From assembly GCF_003144195.1 (NCBI RefSeq), contig NW_020290019.1, positions 62,001 to 126,000 of the forward strand: a stretch of DNA of 64,000 bases, written 5' to 3'. Every line of letters starts with the position of its first letter. Position 1 is the stretch's first letter. Both the position numbers and the translations under genes were made by a program. Under the pieces are notes generated by a model. It made no database searches, was not told where the DNA came from, and saw nothing but the letters and a program-made list of their open reading frames with translations. This stretch comes from Ceraceosorus guamensis (lineage: Eukaryota; Basidiomycota; Exobasidiomycetes; Ceraceosorales; Ceraceosoraceae). Positions 11,158-21,650 of this stretch are shown here, in pieces.

Positions 11158-12482
11158 ATGGTGAGTCCCGCGCGATATTTGTTTAGACCCTAGCCATGAG
11201 GGATGGATCGTAGTGAATTGACATGTGCCCGCAACATTTCATCATTCTCACAGGATTACACAGACGTCGACCCGCCTCGCGGGCGCTCGTCGCTATCGCC
11301 CACCGATGGCCACGCTCGAAGTCGCTCGCCCCCTCGTCGATCAGCAAGAGACTCTGCCAGCCGCAGTCCGCTGCCCGAGAGATCCCGTCGCGACCGTGAC
11401 GAGGAAAGCCCACGCCGCAATGGCGATTCTAGCCGCAAGCGTAGTCGTAGTCCGGACTACAGGTCTCGGTGAGTAGAGTGTATACAGCAGAAGGCTCTCG
11501 CGAAGTGATCAAGAAGGTCTGCGAGTGCACACACGAACACAAGATTGTACGCAGTCCCCATCCCCAAGGGTGTGCTCACCGGTCTTTGGATCGTCGTGCT
11601 CATCGGCTCATTCGAATCGCTCTCTACCCTCTCTGCCCACAGCGATCGCTCTCCACGTCCACGCACGCACCGCCCTCAACCGGGCCAGGAACCTGAGCCT
11701 TCCAATGTGGTAGGCGTTTTCGGACTGTCCATCCGCACCACCGAAGCAGATCTTCAAGAACGCTTCTCTACAGCTGCTCCCGTAGAGAAGGTCGTGATTG
11801 TCTACGATGCACGAGTGAGTAGCAACACGCCTTGTTGACGACTATTTGCATTCTTACACGCACTTTTGGACTTCAATCTTCAGAGCGGCCGCTCTCGCGG
11901 TTTTGGCTTCGTCACCTTGGCCGATATCGCTGGTGCTGAGGCAGCTATCAAGGAGATCAATGGCGTGGTGAGTAACAGGAGAAGAAACGTTCAAACGCCC
12001 TGCCCTATTGTTGCTCACTTCGTGGAAGACCGTTTTTGAATCAGGAGCTTCACGGGCGCCCTCTTCGTGTCGACTTCAGTACGACCAGAAAGCCTCATGA
12101 CCCGACGCCTGGAGAGTACCGCGGCACCGTCCGTCCAGATGACAGAGCTCGCCCCCCTCCTGGCTTCCGTCCACCGCCACCTGGTTTCTATGGAGGATAT
12201 CCGCCTTATGGACCAATGCCTCCGCGAGGCTACGGTCCACCTCCTGGGCCTTACGACTATTACGCGCCTCCTCCACCCTACGGTGGCGGGTTCTACAGAC
12301 CTCGACCTCCCCCGTCGCACCGCAGGCCTGCTGACAGCGCCTCGGAGTGGCGTCGTCGCCCCAGCCCACCTCGCCGCCCAACCGACTCGAGAGACCGCTC
12401 TCGCAGCCCTAGCCGTCGTCGTCGCGACTCGGGAAGCCCGCCACCTCGCCGCCGTCACCGCGACAGCCCATCCCGCGACTAG
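11158..12482 (+). CDS. Tra2-type SR splicing regulator (RS-RRM-RS)
   Basis: A serine/arginine-rich RNA-binding protein of the Transformer-2 type, expected in the nucleus to bind exonic enhancers and regulate splice-site choice. Five exons, 11158-11160, 11254-11468, 11643-11814, 11884-11967 and 12045-12482, give 303 residues. The first coding exon is only the ATG, directly followed by GTGAGT; the second begins Asp-Tyr-Thr. Residues about 10-72 are an RS region (SRSPPRRSARDSASRSPLPE). One RRM lies at about 95-172, with RNP2 VGVFGL and RNP1 SRGFGFVTL. The tail is Pro/Gly/Tyr-rich (YGGYPPYGPMPPRGYGPPPG) and then RS/RRR repeats ending SPSRD. The RS-RRM-RS order is diagnostic of Tra2 rather than SRSF proteins. 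The ATG-only exon is inferred, but no other in-frame ATG lies upstream of the RS region. Confidence 0.9.
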
Positions 12483-13778
12483 GCGTGCGCGCTCGTGGAA
12501 GTCAAACACATAGCGGCTCAGCTCAGTCCTACAGTCCCGCGGTCGCAACATTTTCCGTGAAGCTTGACGAACATCGAAGATCAGGAGCAACGTTATGTTG
12601 GAAACTCAAGTATCTAAAGAGAATGATCGCACACTGTCAAAACATCTTTGAGATGCTCGAAGCGAGCGAGTCTCCTCAACCTCAAAACACAAACCAAAGC
12701 CAATTAATGAACGATTGAAAGTGTACGTCAAGCTGTTTGGTAGGTACGCACATCTAGCTTGATTCGTGGTCCCTCTCGCAAATTGTCGTTACTCTTCGCT
12801 GGTGATCTGAACAGAGAAGACATGGGGATTGAAGCTGGGCGGAAGACGACAATATGGATTCCTGGCTCAGCCAGCACACGAAATTTAATGGACGTCGAGA
12901 GTTGCCTTAGGACACTGGAGCGCGGCCAATCTTTTGCGGAGGGCGCGTGGGTCGGACCAAACAAGTCCGTGACGGCCGATTGAAGAAGAAGTCTCATGAA
13001 GGGGGTTGAGGTCTTGGATCGAAGCAAGACAAATCCTGCGCAAACGCGGTGCAAGAAGAGTGTGAAGAATGCACGAGCGAAAAAATCCAGCGCAGAACGT
13101 CTGTTTCTTTTAGTCGCAGAATGCCCTTCCTTCTAGCACCTCTGCGCTCACCCCCATCCAGAAAGTCCACGAGTGTCACTGTGCAGGATGCAAGATGGAT
13201 GACTTTCTCCTGTTGCGTTTGGGAAGCCAAAGAAGAGTGGAAGGTGAGGTCGTGCTGACATCCTCGTACGCGAGCCCATTCCTGCATGGCGCGTGCGCAC
13301 CTCGCATCATCCAGGTGAGTGGTCTCCAGGCCGCTCGCTTGCTCGCTTACTCTTTTGCTGCGTATCCCCGTTTGTGGACGCTACCCTGCACACTTCTGTC
13401 TCGATTTAAACCCCCGTACATCTCACTCGAACCTGGCTCGCGCGGTGTCAAGCTCACCGCTGCAGATGGGCCGAAGATGGATGTATTGTTGGACGGCAAA
13501 ATGAATGTGTGTAGTATGATTTACTGTACAAGTGAATGTGTGATCGAGAATGGGGAAAGTGTTGAGTTGACAGAATGGCTGGAAAGCGGCGCATCGGTTA
13601 CCAATGCAACTAACTACATGCGATGCGATGATTAGGCGCAGTCGGTCAGACCAATGAGTGTGTGTGTGTGTGTGTCCTGCCTCGGCGAGTGGACGAGCAG
13701 TGCAAAAGAGAGTGCGTGAAGGGGTGCGATTGATCAAGTCGAAGAAAGAGGATGTATCGGCGAAAGTCTTTGGGGCCC
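12483..13778. other. intergenic region between convergent genes
   Basis: About 1.3 kb between the 3' ends of the Tra2-type gene and the 666-residue protein gene. It contains a TG dinucleotide tract (13658-13675) and no recognised gene. Confidence 0.45.
13658..13675. repeat. (TG)n microsatellite
   Basis: An uninterrupted GT/TG run of 18 bases lying just 3' of the 666-residue protein gene. Confidence 0.9.
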
Positions 13779-15779
13779 TCAGATGGCATAGCCGAAGTTG
13801 ATGCCCAGGTCTTCTGCGTTGGGCTCGACGTGTTGTTGCTGATGCGAGGCCCACTCTACGCACTGGGTGTCGAGCGTGTCGAGCATGAGCGCATTGCCAA
13901 AACAGCTGAACAATGTCGCATCTCCATCGACGCAGCAAGCGCTCGACCTCTGTTGCAGATCTTTGGTAGCGGGAGCGGCAGCAGCAGCATCGGCACACGA
14001 CGAAGCCGGGCCCGAGATGGTCTGCTTTGGCTCTGATTCATCCCAAGCTTGTTCCAAGGGCGTCATTGGGGTTTGGGGATCGCCATGGTCGCTCAAGCCG
14101 CTGGTGGTGATGATGGAGCCGGCAGGTGAAAATGCTTGAAAAGAATCTCGACTGATAGCAGAGGAGCAAGCGGTCGAGGAAGAGCTGATGCGACGTTCGT
14201 CGTACGCCAAGAAGCTGATGGTGTCCTCCAAAGACGCAAACGTTTGGGGAACTTGGTGGATGCTCGATGTTTGGGAGGGAGAACGCGACGTGTGCCCGGC
14301 TGTCGATTGGGTTCCATCTGCGCGGTTCGGCCGAGCTCGAGGCGTGCGTTCCATTGGTGGAGCGCTGGATGGAATAGCGGGCAGAGGCGTGGATGGAGGG
14401 GGACAAGGTGGTGGAGAGTTGAACAGTCGTCTGCCCGGAGAGCGCAAAGTCTGTGATCGAGTTTGACGCAGGCTGAGCGCGGGCGTGTTGATGCTGATTT
14501 GGAGCGCTCCACCTGCTCCTCGCCGTGCTCGCAAGTCCGTCGGGTATGGAGCTGTGCTCGCTTCCGTAGGCAAAGTGGTATCCTTTCGAGCCAGAGTCGC
14601 CTGTTGAGTCGTGCTTGTTTGACTCAACGGCTCCACGTGCGACTGCATCTCGCCCATTGATCGATAAGGTCGCAGCGATGGACGTCGCGAGCCAGGCGCA
14701 GGCAAGACTGAGTACGGCATCGGGGCAGGCACTGCGAGTCGGCTCTGAACGTCGCGTCGCAGCTGAGCATCGATCTCGTGCTGAATGTGCGAGCCGAGAG
14801 TGGGAGAGCACTCTAGCTTCTGAAGCGGAAGCGCAACGGTGCTGGCCGTGTTGCACACTCGATACTCAAAAGGTGGAGCGAGTGCGAGCATATCGTCGGG
14901 CAACGTGCTGTTGGACACTGAGGCTGGATCTCGACGCTTCTTTGACTTGTCCATTTTGCTTTCCAGGTTGCGGCCTCGCAGAGATGACTTTGTGCGATGG
15001 GGGACGACAGGAGGGGGCGGAGATTGATCGCCGGATAGCTGCAAGCTATCACGAGCAGGCCGCACGATTTGTGGAGGGCTAAGAGCTCGCCGAGCTGAAG
15101 GAGGTGAACAGGGCGTGGCTGGAAATATTTCGTTGGCGGTGGGCAAAGGCGATATTTCTACAACGGCGGGCAGGTCCAGCCTGGTGACAGTGGCGGTCGC
15201 CAATGCAGGACCTGATCCGCTGCCAGTGACAAATTCGATGGTGTACCCATTTTGAGGTACGCCGCGGCTCTGCGCGTCATCAGGCTTCTCAGATGGTGTC
15301 TTCGCCGGCACGCTTCCCTCTTCCGTGAACGCGGAACGGACATCACCGTGCGTCGGCCTCTTTGTTAGACGCCGAAGGAAGCCAGCAGAGAACTTTTGCG
15401 TAGCCTCGTCCCATTCCTCGAACGAAGAGGTCGGCTGAGCGGTGCCGGAAGAGATCGTCTTCGAGCGGCCCCTCATTGCAGGGTTGCTCATTGAAGAGGT
15501 GCTGGAAGAGCCGAGCATCGGCGAGTCGGGTCCTAAAGATAGAAAGGACGACTCGTGTCCCTGATCAAGGGCGATCTGCGAATTGTCTGAAGCAACGGGA
15601 AGCTCTTCGGTCCGTGAGCCGCTCGCTGTCCGCGCCATTGCCGCTGCAGCACGTCGGAGAGGACCGAATGCGCTGCTGAATGAAGCAGAAGGGGAGCGGG
15701 CAGCATTCGCAATGCCACACGGTAAATCCGTTGTGGATACAGAAAGCTGCAGCGCAGCTTGTCGGGGTGATTGACGCAT
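13779..15779 (-). CDS. hypothetical disordered protein, 666 residues
   Basis: A single uninterrupted frame from the ATG at 15779. I recognise no domain. The product is Ser/Pro/Thr/Arg-rich and low-complexity throughout, typical of an intrinsically disordered regulatory protein. A somewhat ordered patch occurs at FEEWDEATQKFSAGFLRRL (about residues 119-137). There are several SPTLGS/SPGRR-type phospho-motifs, a Pro-rich stretch (NSPPPCPPPSTPLPAIPSSA) suited to SH3 binding, and a C-terminal part beginning ETISFLAYDERR-like residues and ending LGINFGYAI. Codon use and the long open frame argue that it is real. It could belong to the polarity or signalling network, like the Axl2 and Boi genes in this window, but nothing in the sequence proves that. 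Confidence 0.75.
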   Translation of the reverse strand: MRQSPRQAALQLSVSTTDLPCGIANAARSPSASFSSAFGPLRRAAAAMARTASGSRTEELPVASDNSQIALDQGHESSFLSLGPDSPMLGSSSTSSMSNPAMRGRSKTISSGTAQPTSSFEEWDEATQKFSAGFLRRLTKRPTHGDVRSAFTEEGSVPAKTPSEKPDDAQSRGVPQNGYTIEFVTGSGSGPALATATVTRLDLPAVVEISPLPTANEIFPATPCSPPSARRALSPPQIVRPARDSLQLSGDQSPPPPVVPHRTKSSLRGRNLESKMDKSKKRRDPASVSNSTLPDDMLALAPPFEYRVCNTASTVALPLQKLECSPTLGSHIQHEIDAQLRRDVQSRLAVPAPMPYSVLPAPGSRRPSLRPYRSMGEMQSHVEPLSQTSTTQQATLARKDTTLPTEASTAPYPTDLRARRGAGGALQISINTPALSLRQTRSQTLRSPGRRLFNSPPPCPPPSTPLPAIPSSAPPMERTPRARPNRADGTQSTAGHTSRSPSQTSSIHQVPQTFASLEDTISFLAYDERRISSSSTACSSAISRDSFQAFSPAGSIITTSGLSDHGDPQTPMTPLEQAWDESEPKQTISGPASSCADAAAAAPATKDLQQRSSACCVDGDATLFSCFGNALMLDTLDTQCVEWASHQQQHVEPNAEDLGINFGYAI

Positions 15780-18332
15780 GCTGTGTACAGGTCGGGTGCG
15801 TTAGAAGATTCAAAGAGGTCGTGTTGGTGATGTTTGTGCTTGTGAAAGGTCACTGCGGGATCACGAACCTTGCGGCCAATGTGTGGTCTAATATATGTCG
15901 TCGAGCTGCTGTGCCAGCGCGAAGGGAGCGTGGCACGTCTAATCTCGGTGCGGATGTGACGTCTGCGCGCGGAGTGCGCGAGGTGATGATGTCTTGTTGT
16001 GTTGATGTGTTGATGAAGTGTTGGTTCTCCGTTCGTGGGACGGCCGAGGCCACGGTGCGTTGCTACGTATATGAATTGCTCCAGACCATGAACACTCGGC
16101 CGCAGTTCGGCATTGCGCTGTACCGGTGCGATTTGGAACGATTGGCCGTGAATACGACGCGCGGATCGAAACCGACGTTGTTGTCAGGTCAGGGTCGACT
16201 TGGTGTGATCTGCTGTCTGTTGCGTTGCAGCGTGAGAACAGCAAGCGTGAACAGGTCGGACAAAGAAAGAAACAAGTCGGCAGCTCCGCGCACAAGTCCC
16301 CTTGGATCTGGGCCCGTGGCCTCCGCCGGAGAAATGCAATCTAAGCGAACCTGAATGCCAAATATCTCAACGGTCGGTGATGCGTTCGTTGGCCTTTTCC
16401 CACGATGAGCCGTGCCCTCATCCTGTCAGGAGAACACACATGTAGCGCCACCAGGATAGAAGTCACTCTGACTTGGGGATCTTGCATACAGCGTACGGTG
16501 CTGAATCTTGGGAGTTGGGTGACATGGCTTGCACGCAGCAGCAAGGCACAGCTCTGGTCCAGGTACTGTGCAGTACTCTACTCCTAACTGTACTGTGATG
16601 ACAGCGTGCTTAGAACGGAATGAGGATATCACGACGAGATCTCACGCCTAGCCTCTGCGCTTTGAACCCCGGCGCTAGGTGTTTTGGTCAAAGGCTCGCC
16701 TGATCCGTCACCTCATTTTGCCGATCTGCCTCGGTTCGAGAGATGGCGACCCCAGTTTCGGCCTGCTGGTCTCGTGATCTCCGCGTCCAGCGCATGCGGG
16801 CCATCCAGTCAAAGTACGCCAGCACGACACGGCATTGTCTGGCCCAAAGAAGAGCACTCCATTGTGATGCCCATGAGGTGCCTGATGGGCGTACGAACGG
16901 ACGGTGTGCTTGTTGCAAGATGGGATGTATGCGTGTCTTTGCACCTCCAAAGGCACGCGTTGCGCGTCGTTAGGTGGCAGGTGATTGCCGAGAGCGTATG
17001 TGTGACTGGTGACTGTAGATCGGCACCGAGTGCCATGCAGATGGAGAGATGGTCCAACAGCAAACAGCTCATAAGCAAGGGGCTCGACTGAGGCTTGAAT
17101 CTTGTGTGCTTCTGAGTGGAGGTCTAGGCAAAGCTAGGCTTAGCGAGGGTGACTGGGGCCGTTGACCAGCCATGCTGCAGCCATGAAGATGATCGGAGTG
17201 TGAATGTGAAGCAACACCATAAGCCTTCGGATCGACCGTTGGGTTAGATCGCATTCACGATTCGGACGCGTAGCGTCGGCGCGGTGTTCAAACGACGCGT
17301 AACTGCTGCATGCGCGCTGCTGCTCTTGCGTGGTCGCTGCTGCATGCTGCGTGGGCGCTCATGGCGCTGTATAGTCACCCGCCACGTACCTGGCTGGGCT
17401 CAAGCGTCGCGAGTGCAGCAGCAGCATCAGATGCAGCGACTCGGTGGGATGCAGCTGTGGCCGACGCCTCCAAAAGCCACATTCGATGCGCTCGCAAGCC
17501 TCTGCTAATGCGAGGTGCGTTGTTCTTCCATCCATCCGTCAGCAAGGCGCACCGCACCGTACATCACACGGCCGCGCGGAGATCTTGCGCCCCTCGTCCG
17601 GTGTTCATGTCCCGCCTATGATGTAGCTCGCGTGGCTGTGCTTCTCACGTGGACGATGGCAAGCATCTGGCATCGTGAAACGCTACTTCTGTCTCTACTG
17701 TACCAGAGGCGACTTGTCCCAGAACGAGAATGATGCTCAATCGTCCAAGTCTGGAAGGCTCTCTCTCGCCTATGTACCCCTCGTCGAGCACGGCCCCCCG
17801 CTCTGCTATGAGGTTGGACCAAAGTCACGACTCCTGGTCGGCATGACCGTAATTTTGAAGCGGAGATCGTCCAGGCTAGCCGTTTAGTCGTGAGGGAACT
17901 TCAACCCAGACCGATCAAGTTCGCACGGATCATGCTGACAAAGCATCAGCAAAGCGTTCCTGGACATTCGGCTCGAATTCGCGATGGAAGTAGCTTCGTA
18001 TCAAGCACCAGTGACAAACGTGTGAACATGCCTATCGGAGTGTGCGATACGTATGGTCTAGGCACTGCAGATACCGCATTCATTCACTCAGACGTCGTTT
18101 TGTTGAAGTCTAGGCCTCGGATCAATCTTCATTGCGACGTGCGCAAGGTGGAAGGCGCGAAGTATAGCTACAAGCAACTGGGCAATGGGTCGGGGTCGGG
18201 TAGAATCGGAACGCAACGGAATCCTCGGCGGGAGGCAGGGGAAAGGGTGTCGAAGTGGAAGGGGGTCAGACAGGGCAGATGCAGCACTAGTTGCAGCTTT
18301 TCAGAACGAGACGTGGCGTGGTGCTGGGAGGC
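15780..18332. other. long intergenic region
   Basis: About 2.5 kb between the start of the 666-residue protein gene and the AXL2 stop. The first several hundred bases are presumably the promoter and leader of the former. An open frame at 15680-16354 on the plus strand overlaps the leader and looks spurious. ATTCACGATTC-like words occur near 17250. I see no other gene, RNA or mobile element. Confidence 0.4.
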
Positions 18333-21300
18333 TCAGAAGACCTGAGGACCGCTTTGGGGAAAGAGCAGGTCGGCTCTTGCCACAACTTCGAGATCCTCCT
18401 CTGCACCTTCGGCACTGAGAGGCCTCTTGCCTGGGCTCGGCGGAGCATTGCCGGATCCCAGTGCAGGACTGGGTGGTTGTCTGTAGGTCGATAACACCAG
18501 AGCGATGGGCAGTGTTCCCAAGCCCGTCTCTGCCAGACCAGCAGGCGGTGTTCCAGACATCTCAAATGTCCTGTCGTCAAAGTGCAGCCACTCCATCCAT
18601 GGCGGCCACTTGCCGTGGAAGTCGGGCATCGACTCGTCAAAGATCAACGGCTTGTACGATGTTCGCCTCGTTCCGCTCCTCTTGCCCGGAGAATCAGGCG
18701 CTCCGCGGAGTTGAGGCGGAGGATCGGGATGCATTGTGAAGGCTGTACGTCCCTCGGGCGCAACCTTGATCATCTGTGGCGCTTGATTCTGAATGCGAGA
18801 GGTCGCGAATCTGAACAGAGGCGGCCGAGCATAGTCCGATGCAGCGCCTGCAAATGGTTGACCGTCCCAAGGTGATGGCGTAGGGGGCGGCGAGCCACTC
18901 TGTACCATCCTCATCGTTGGCTGTCCTTGAGTCGACATGACTGAGCTGGTGATCGACGCCGGGCGACCCGCTCTCAGATTGTTGTGGCTGTCGGGAAAGA
19001 CCAGATGATCTTTGACTGCTCTGAAATCGTTTGTCATGCCGCTCATTACGCTGTCACGATTCCTCCTGGCCGACTCCTGGGTGGACCGTGGACGATTGGG
19101 GCTAGTGCTGCGACTGCGGCCACCAACGGTCAGCTCGTCATCCTCAGCGTCCTCGAAAGCTCCAGAAGCTACGTAGGTGGCTGGATCCACGGATGAGGAG
19201 ACATTTCGAGGTACCTGCCTAACATCGACTCTTCGTGCCTGGGAAATCTCGACAGCGTGCATCTCAGGCTCGTCTGCTTCTGGCCCGCTGTTGGAGTCGA
19301 CAAATTGATCATGACCAATGGACGAAAGCTCCTCGCTGCCACTTCTCGTGCCAAAGTTGTTGGCTGGAAAAGCTCCTTGCTGCGTAGAAAAGTGCGGAGA
19401 CTCGTTGATGTGACTGTTGCGATGTCGCATCGGACTCGTCTGTTTGAGGATGCCAGCTGGCATGGCGCGGGGCCCTCCACGTCTGACGGGCGCTTCGAAC
19501 GAGCCTGCATCGTCTGCTCCATCGCGCTCGTTCTCGTAGAAAATCCCGCCGCTCTCCCAGCTTGCGTGCGAAGAAGCGGCACTGTGCCTAGAATGCCTGC
19601 TGCGCGAGTGGCGCGCACTCATAGGTGACGTGTAGGGATCGTCACCTTGAGAAAGTTGCAAACCTAAACCCGAGCCCGTCGAGGCTGCAAGCGCGCTGTT
19701 GACGGTAGCTTGGTGGTGCAAGCTCTTACTGCTTGAAGTGGGTGGCGGATTACGAGGACGGTTCTTTTTTGCCCAAGGCATCGCGCCCATGATCGAGTGT
19801 TGGACAACTCGGTCAGGCGCAGAGGGCGGCACGTCTGCAGCTCGATTGACAGCTTCCGCTCTAGCCAAAGCTTCCATGGCCTCGTTCATGGCTGGGGTGT
19901 GTGCTCCCCTTCCTCCGCTGACCATGATGCTATGCAATTCCGCAGCCTGAGCTTGAGGCGAATGCTCCCACTTGTTGCCGTCTGGCAATGCTTTAGGATC
20001 AAGGTAAGGACTGCCGCCGTACGAGCTCGCCCCATCTCCGACGTTGCGGCTCTTCCATCCACCAGCACCAATTTTCGGAGACTTTTCGTCTCGCAGCGTC
20101 CTCTCGTCCGCGCTCGTGTCATGGTCGATCATGCGTCCCGCAGTATCGTGGTCTTCGACAGCGCAGCAACGTCGACAGACCACCATGATGAACACGAGCG
20201 CGACCAGGCCGCCGGCAGAAGCCAGAGACGCAATCAGAGCGATTTGCCCTCTGGAGGTCATCCCGCTGGTCTTGGCGCCACTATCACTAGACCCACTGCC
20301 TGTCGAGCCCGTAGGAGCCGCATCACCTTTGACAGCAATATAGAAGGTCGCGGTTGAGTTCCTCTGCATTTGACCTTCATTGACACTTGCAGTGAGCGTC
20401 ACCTTGACACGATCCTGATCCGCGTTAGTGGGCGGTTTGCCAGCAAGCAAGTGCTGTTCGTCTTCGTCGTCCAGGCTCAGCCAATCGCTAGGTGGGTCGA
20501 ATTTGGCACTAAGATCTGTACCGTTCGGTCGCTTGAGCAGCGTCGAAAGGGACTGGTTGAACATGTGTCCGGGATCAACGAAGATGTTGGGGAGCGTCTC
20601 TGAGACGAAGGGCGATGGAAAGACTTGGAGAGTGAGAATGGCTGGCAATGAATTGTTGTATGTATCACGGAAGGTTAATGGCACCATGTACGGCGTCAGG
20701 CTGTCGTTTTGAGCCGCATCAAAAGGTACAGAGCCACTGAGAGCGTCGGCGCCAGCATCGAAGGTCAAGAAAGGGTACCCAGACAGGTCTGCCGCGATGG
20801 TGATCTTGTTCTCCGGTGGTGACTGATGACCGTCGAGCTGCAGGCCAGTGGTCGGAATGACGTAGCGCAAAGCATCACCGGCCGTGACGTTTACAGATCG
20901 AAGCGGAGCGCCAAGGGTCAGAGCATGATTGCTGACCACAATAGTGAGCGCGCTGGTAGTTCCGCCATAGCCCTCTCTGTTGGAGCCGGTCATGACGAAA
21001 TCGAACTGCGGTCCTTCCGGACCGACTTGAGTCGGCGCAACGCCGTACATCGTGTAAGATCCCGCATCGTAGGTGAGCCACGAGGGCAAAGGCGAACCAT
21101 CCGCCAGGCCTGCAGAGGTGTAGACGTTCGACCCATCGGGCAGCGAGAAAGTGTTCCCATCGAATCCGACGCTAAAGGACCAGCCCAACGGGATGTGCAG
21201 CTTGTTGCCCGGCAAAATATTCTTTGGACCCAAAGAGCTTGCCACAGAGAGTTGATCTGGCAAGGCTTTGTTGAGTGTAGGTGCTGGCTCTTGGAGGACG

Positions 21301-21650
21301 AGCAAATTGAAGGAATCTGATGCGCCTGCGGATTGGTCCCCATTGCGTTCAGTGCCGTGAACCGCAATGCGTGCCTGGCCCTGATCGTCGCTTGCAGGTG
21401 TTCCACTAATAGTCAGCGACGGAGCATCAAAGCGAGCCCAAGCTGGTAGCCCGCTGCTGATAACGTAATCAATGGTGGCGTCAGGGTGGGATGAAGTCAG
21501 GGTGTTGGGCGCGAATGTCCAAGTGTAAGGCTGGCCGACGTGGGCGATCTGTGGAAGTTGAGATGTCAAGGATCGCGTTACCGTCACTGCTGCTAGCACA
21601 CCTGAAGAGGCAAAGTTCGCCAGCACTGCGAGGGTGGTAAGGCGAAGCAT
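18333..21650 (-). CDS. AXL2: Axl2-like cadherin-fold (CADG) membrane protein
   Basis: Axl2 (Bud10) is a type I plasma-membrane landmark of axial budding and septin organisation in yeast; its extracellular part is made of dystroglycan-type cadherin-like (CADG) repeats. The start at 21650 is chosen because MLRLTTLAVLANFASSG is a clear signal peptide; an upstream in-frame ATG at 21797 would bury it. The product has 1105 residues in one exon. CADG signatures recur in the ectodomain: GLPAWARFDAPSLTISGTP (about 68-86), then PLPSWLTYDAGSYTMYGVAP and DWLSLDDEDEQHLLAGKPP. The membrane segment is near 469-491 (IALIASLASAGGLVALVFIM) followed by CRRCC. The cytoplasmic tail of about 600 residues is Ser/Arg-rich and disordered, but ends with another CADG-like unit (about 995-1045). 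The role in this fungus is inferred from the family. Confidence 0.85.
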   Translation of the reverse strand: MLRLTTLAVLANFASSGVLAAVTVTRSLTSQLPQIAHVGQPYTWTFAPNTLTSSHPDATIDYVISSGLPAWARFDAPSLTISGTPASDDQGQARIAVHGTERNGDQSAGASDSFNLLVLQEPAPTLNKALPDQLSVASSLGPKNILPGNKLHIPLGWSFSVGFDGNTFSLPDGSNVYTSAGLADGSPLPSWLTYDAGSYTMYGVAPTQVGPEGPQFDFVMTGSNREGYGGTTSALTIVVSNHALTLGAPLRSVNVTAGDALRYVIPTTGLQLDGHQSPPENKITIAADLSGYPFLTFDAGADALSGSVPFDAAQNDSLTPYMVPLTFRDTYNNSLPAILTLQVFPSPFVSETLPNIFVDPGHMFNQSLSTLLKRPNGTDLSAKFDPPSDWLSLDDEDEQHLLAGKPPTNADQDRVKVTLTASVNEGQMQRNSTATFYIAVKGDAAPTGSTGSGSSDSGAKTSGMTSRGQIALIASLASAGGLVALVFIMVVCRRCCAVEDHDTAGRMIDHDTSADERTLRDEKSPKIGAGGWKSRNVGDGASSYGGSPYLDPKALPDGNKWEHSPQAQAAELHSIMVSGGRGAHTPAMNEAMEALARAEAVNRAADVPPSAPDRVVQHSIMGAMPWAKKNRPRNPPPTSSSKSLHHQATVNSALAASTGSGLGLQLSQGDDPYTSPMSARHSRSRHSRHSAASSHASWESGGIFYENERDGADDAGSFEAPVRRGGPRAMPAGILKQTSPMRHRNSHINESPHFSTQQGAFPANNFGTRSGSEELSSIGHDQFVDSNSGPEADEPEMHAVEISQARRVDVRQVPRNVSSSVDPATYVASGAFEDAEDDELTVGGRSRSTSPNRPRSTQESARRNRDSVMSGMTNDFRAVKDHLVFPDSHNNLRAGRPASITSSVMSTQGQPTMRMVQSGSPPPTPSPWDGQPFAGAASDYARPPLFRFATSRIQNQAPQMIKVAPEGRTAFTMHPDPPPQLRGAPDSPGKRSGTRRTSYKPLIFDESMPDFHGKWPPWMEWLHFDDRTFEMSGTPPAGLAETGLGTLPIALVLSTYRQPPSPALGSGNAPPSPGKRPLSAEGAEEDLEVVARADLLFPQSGPQVF

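Noticed and set aside
15680-16354. A 224-codon plus-strand frame.
   Set aside because: It overlaps the 5' end of the 666-residue gene on the other strand, has Cys/Val-rich atypical composition and matches no family; most likely a shadow frame.
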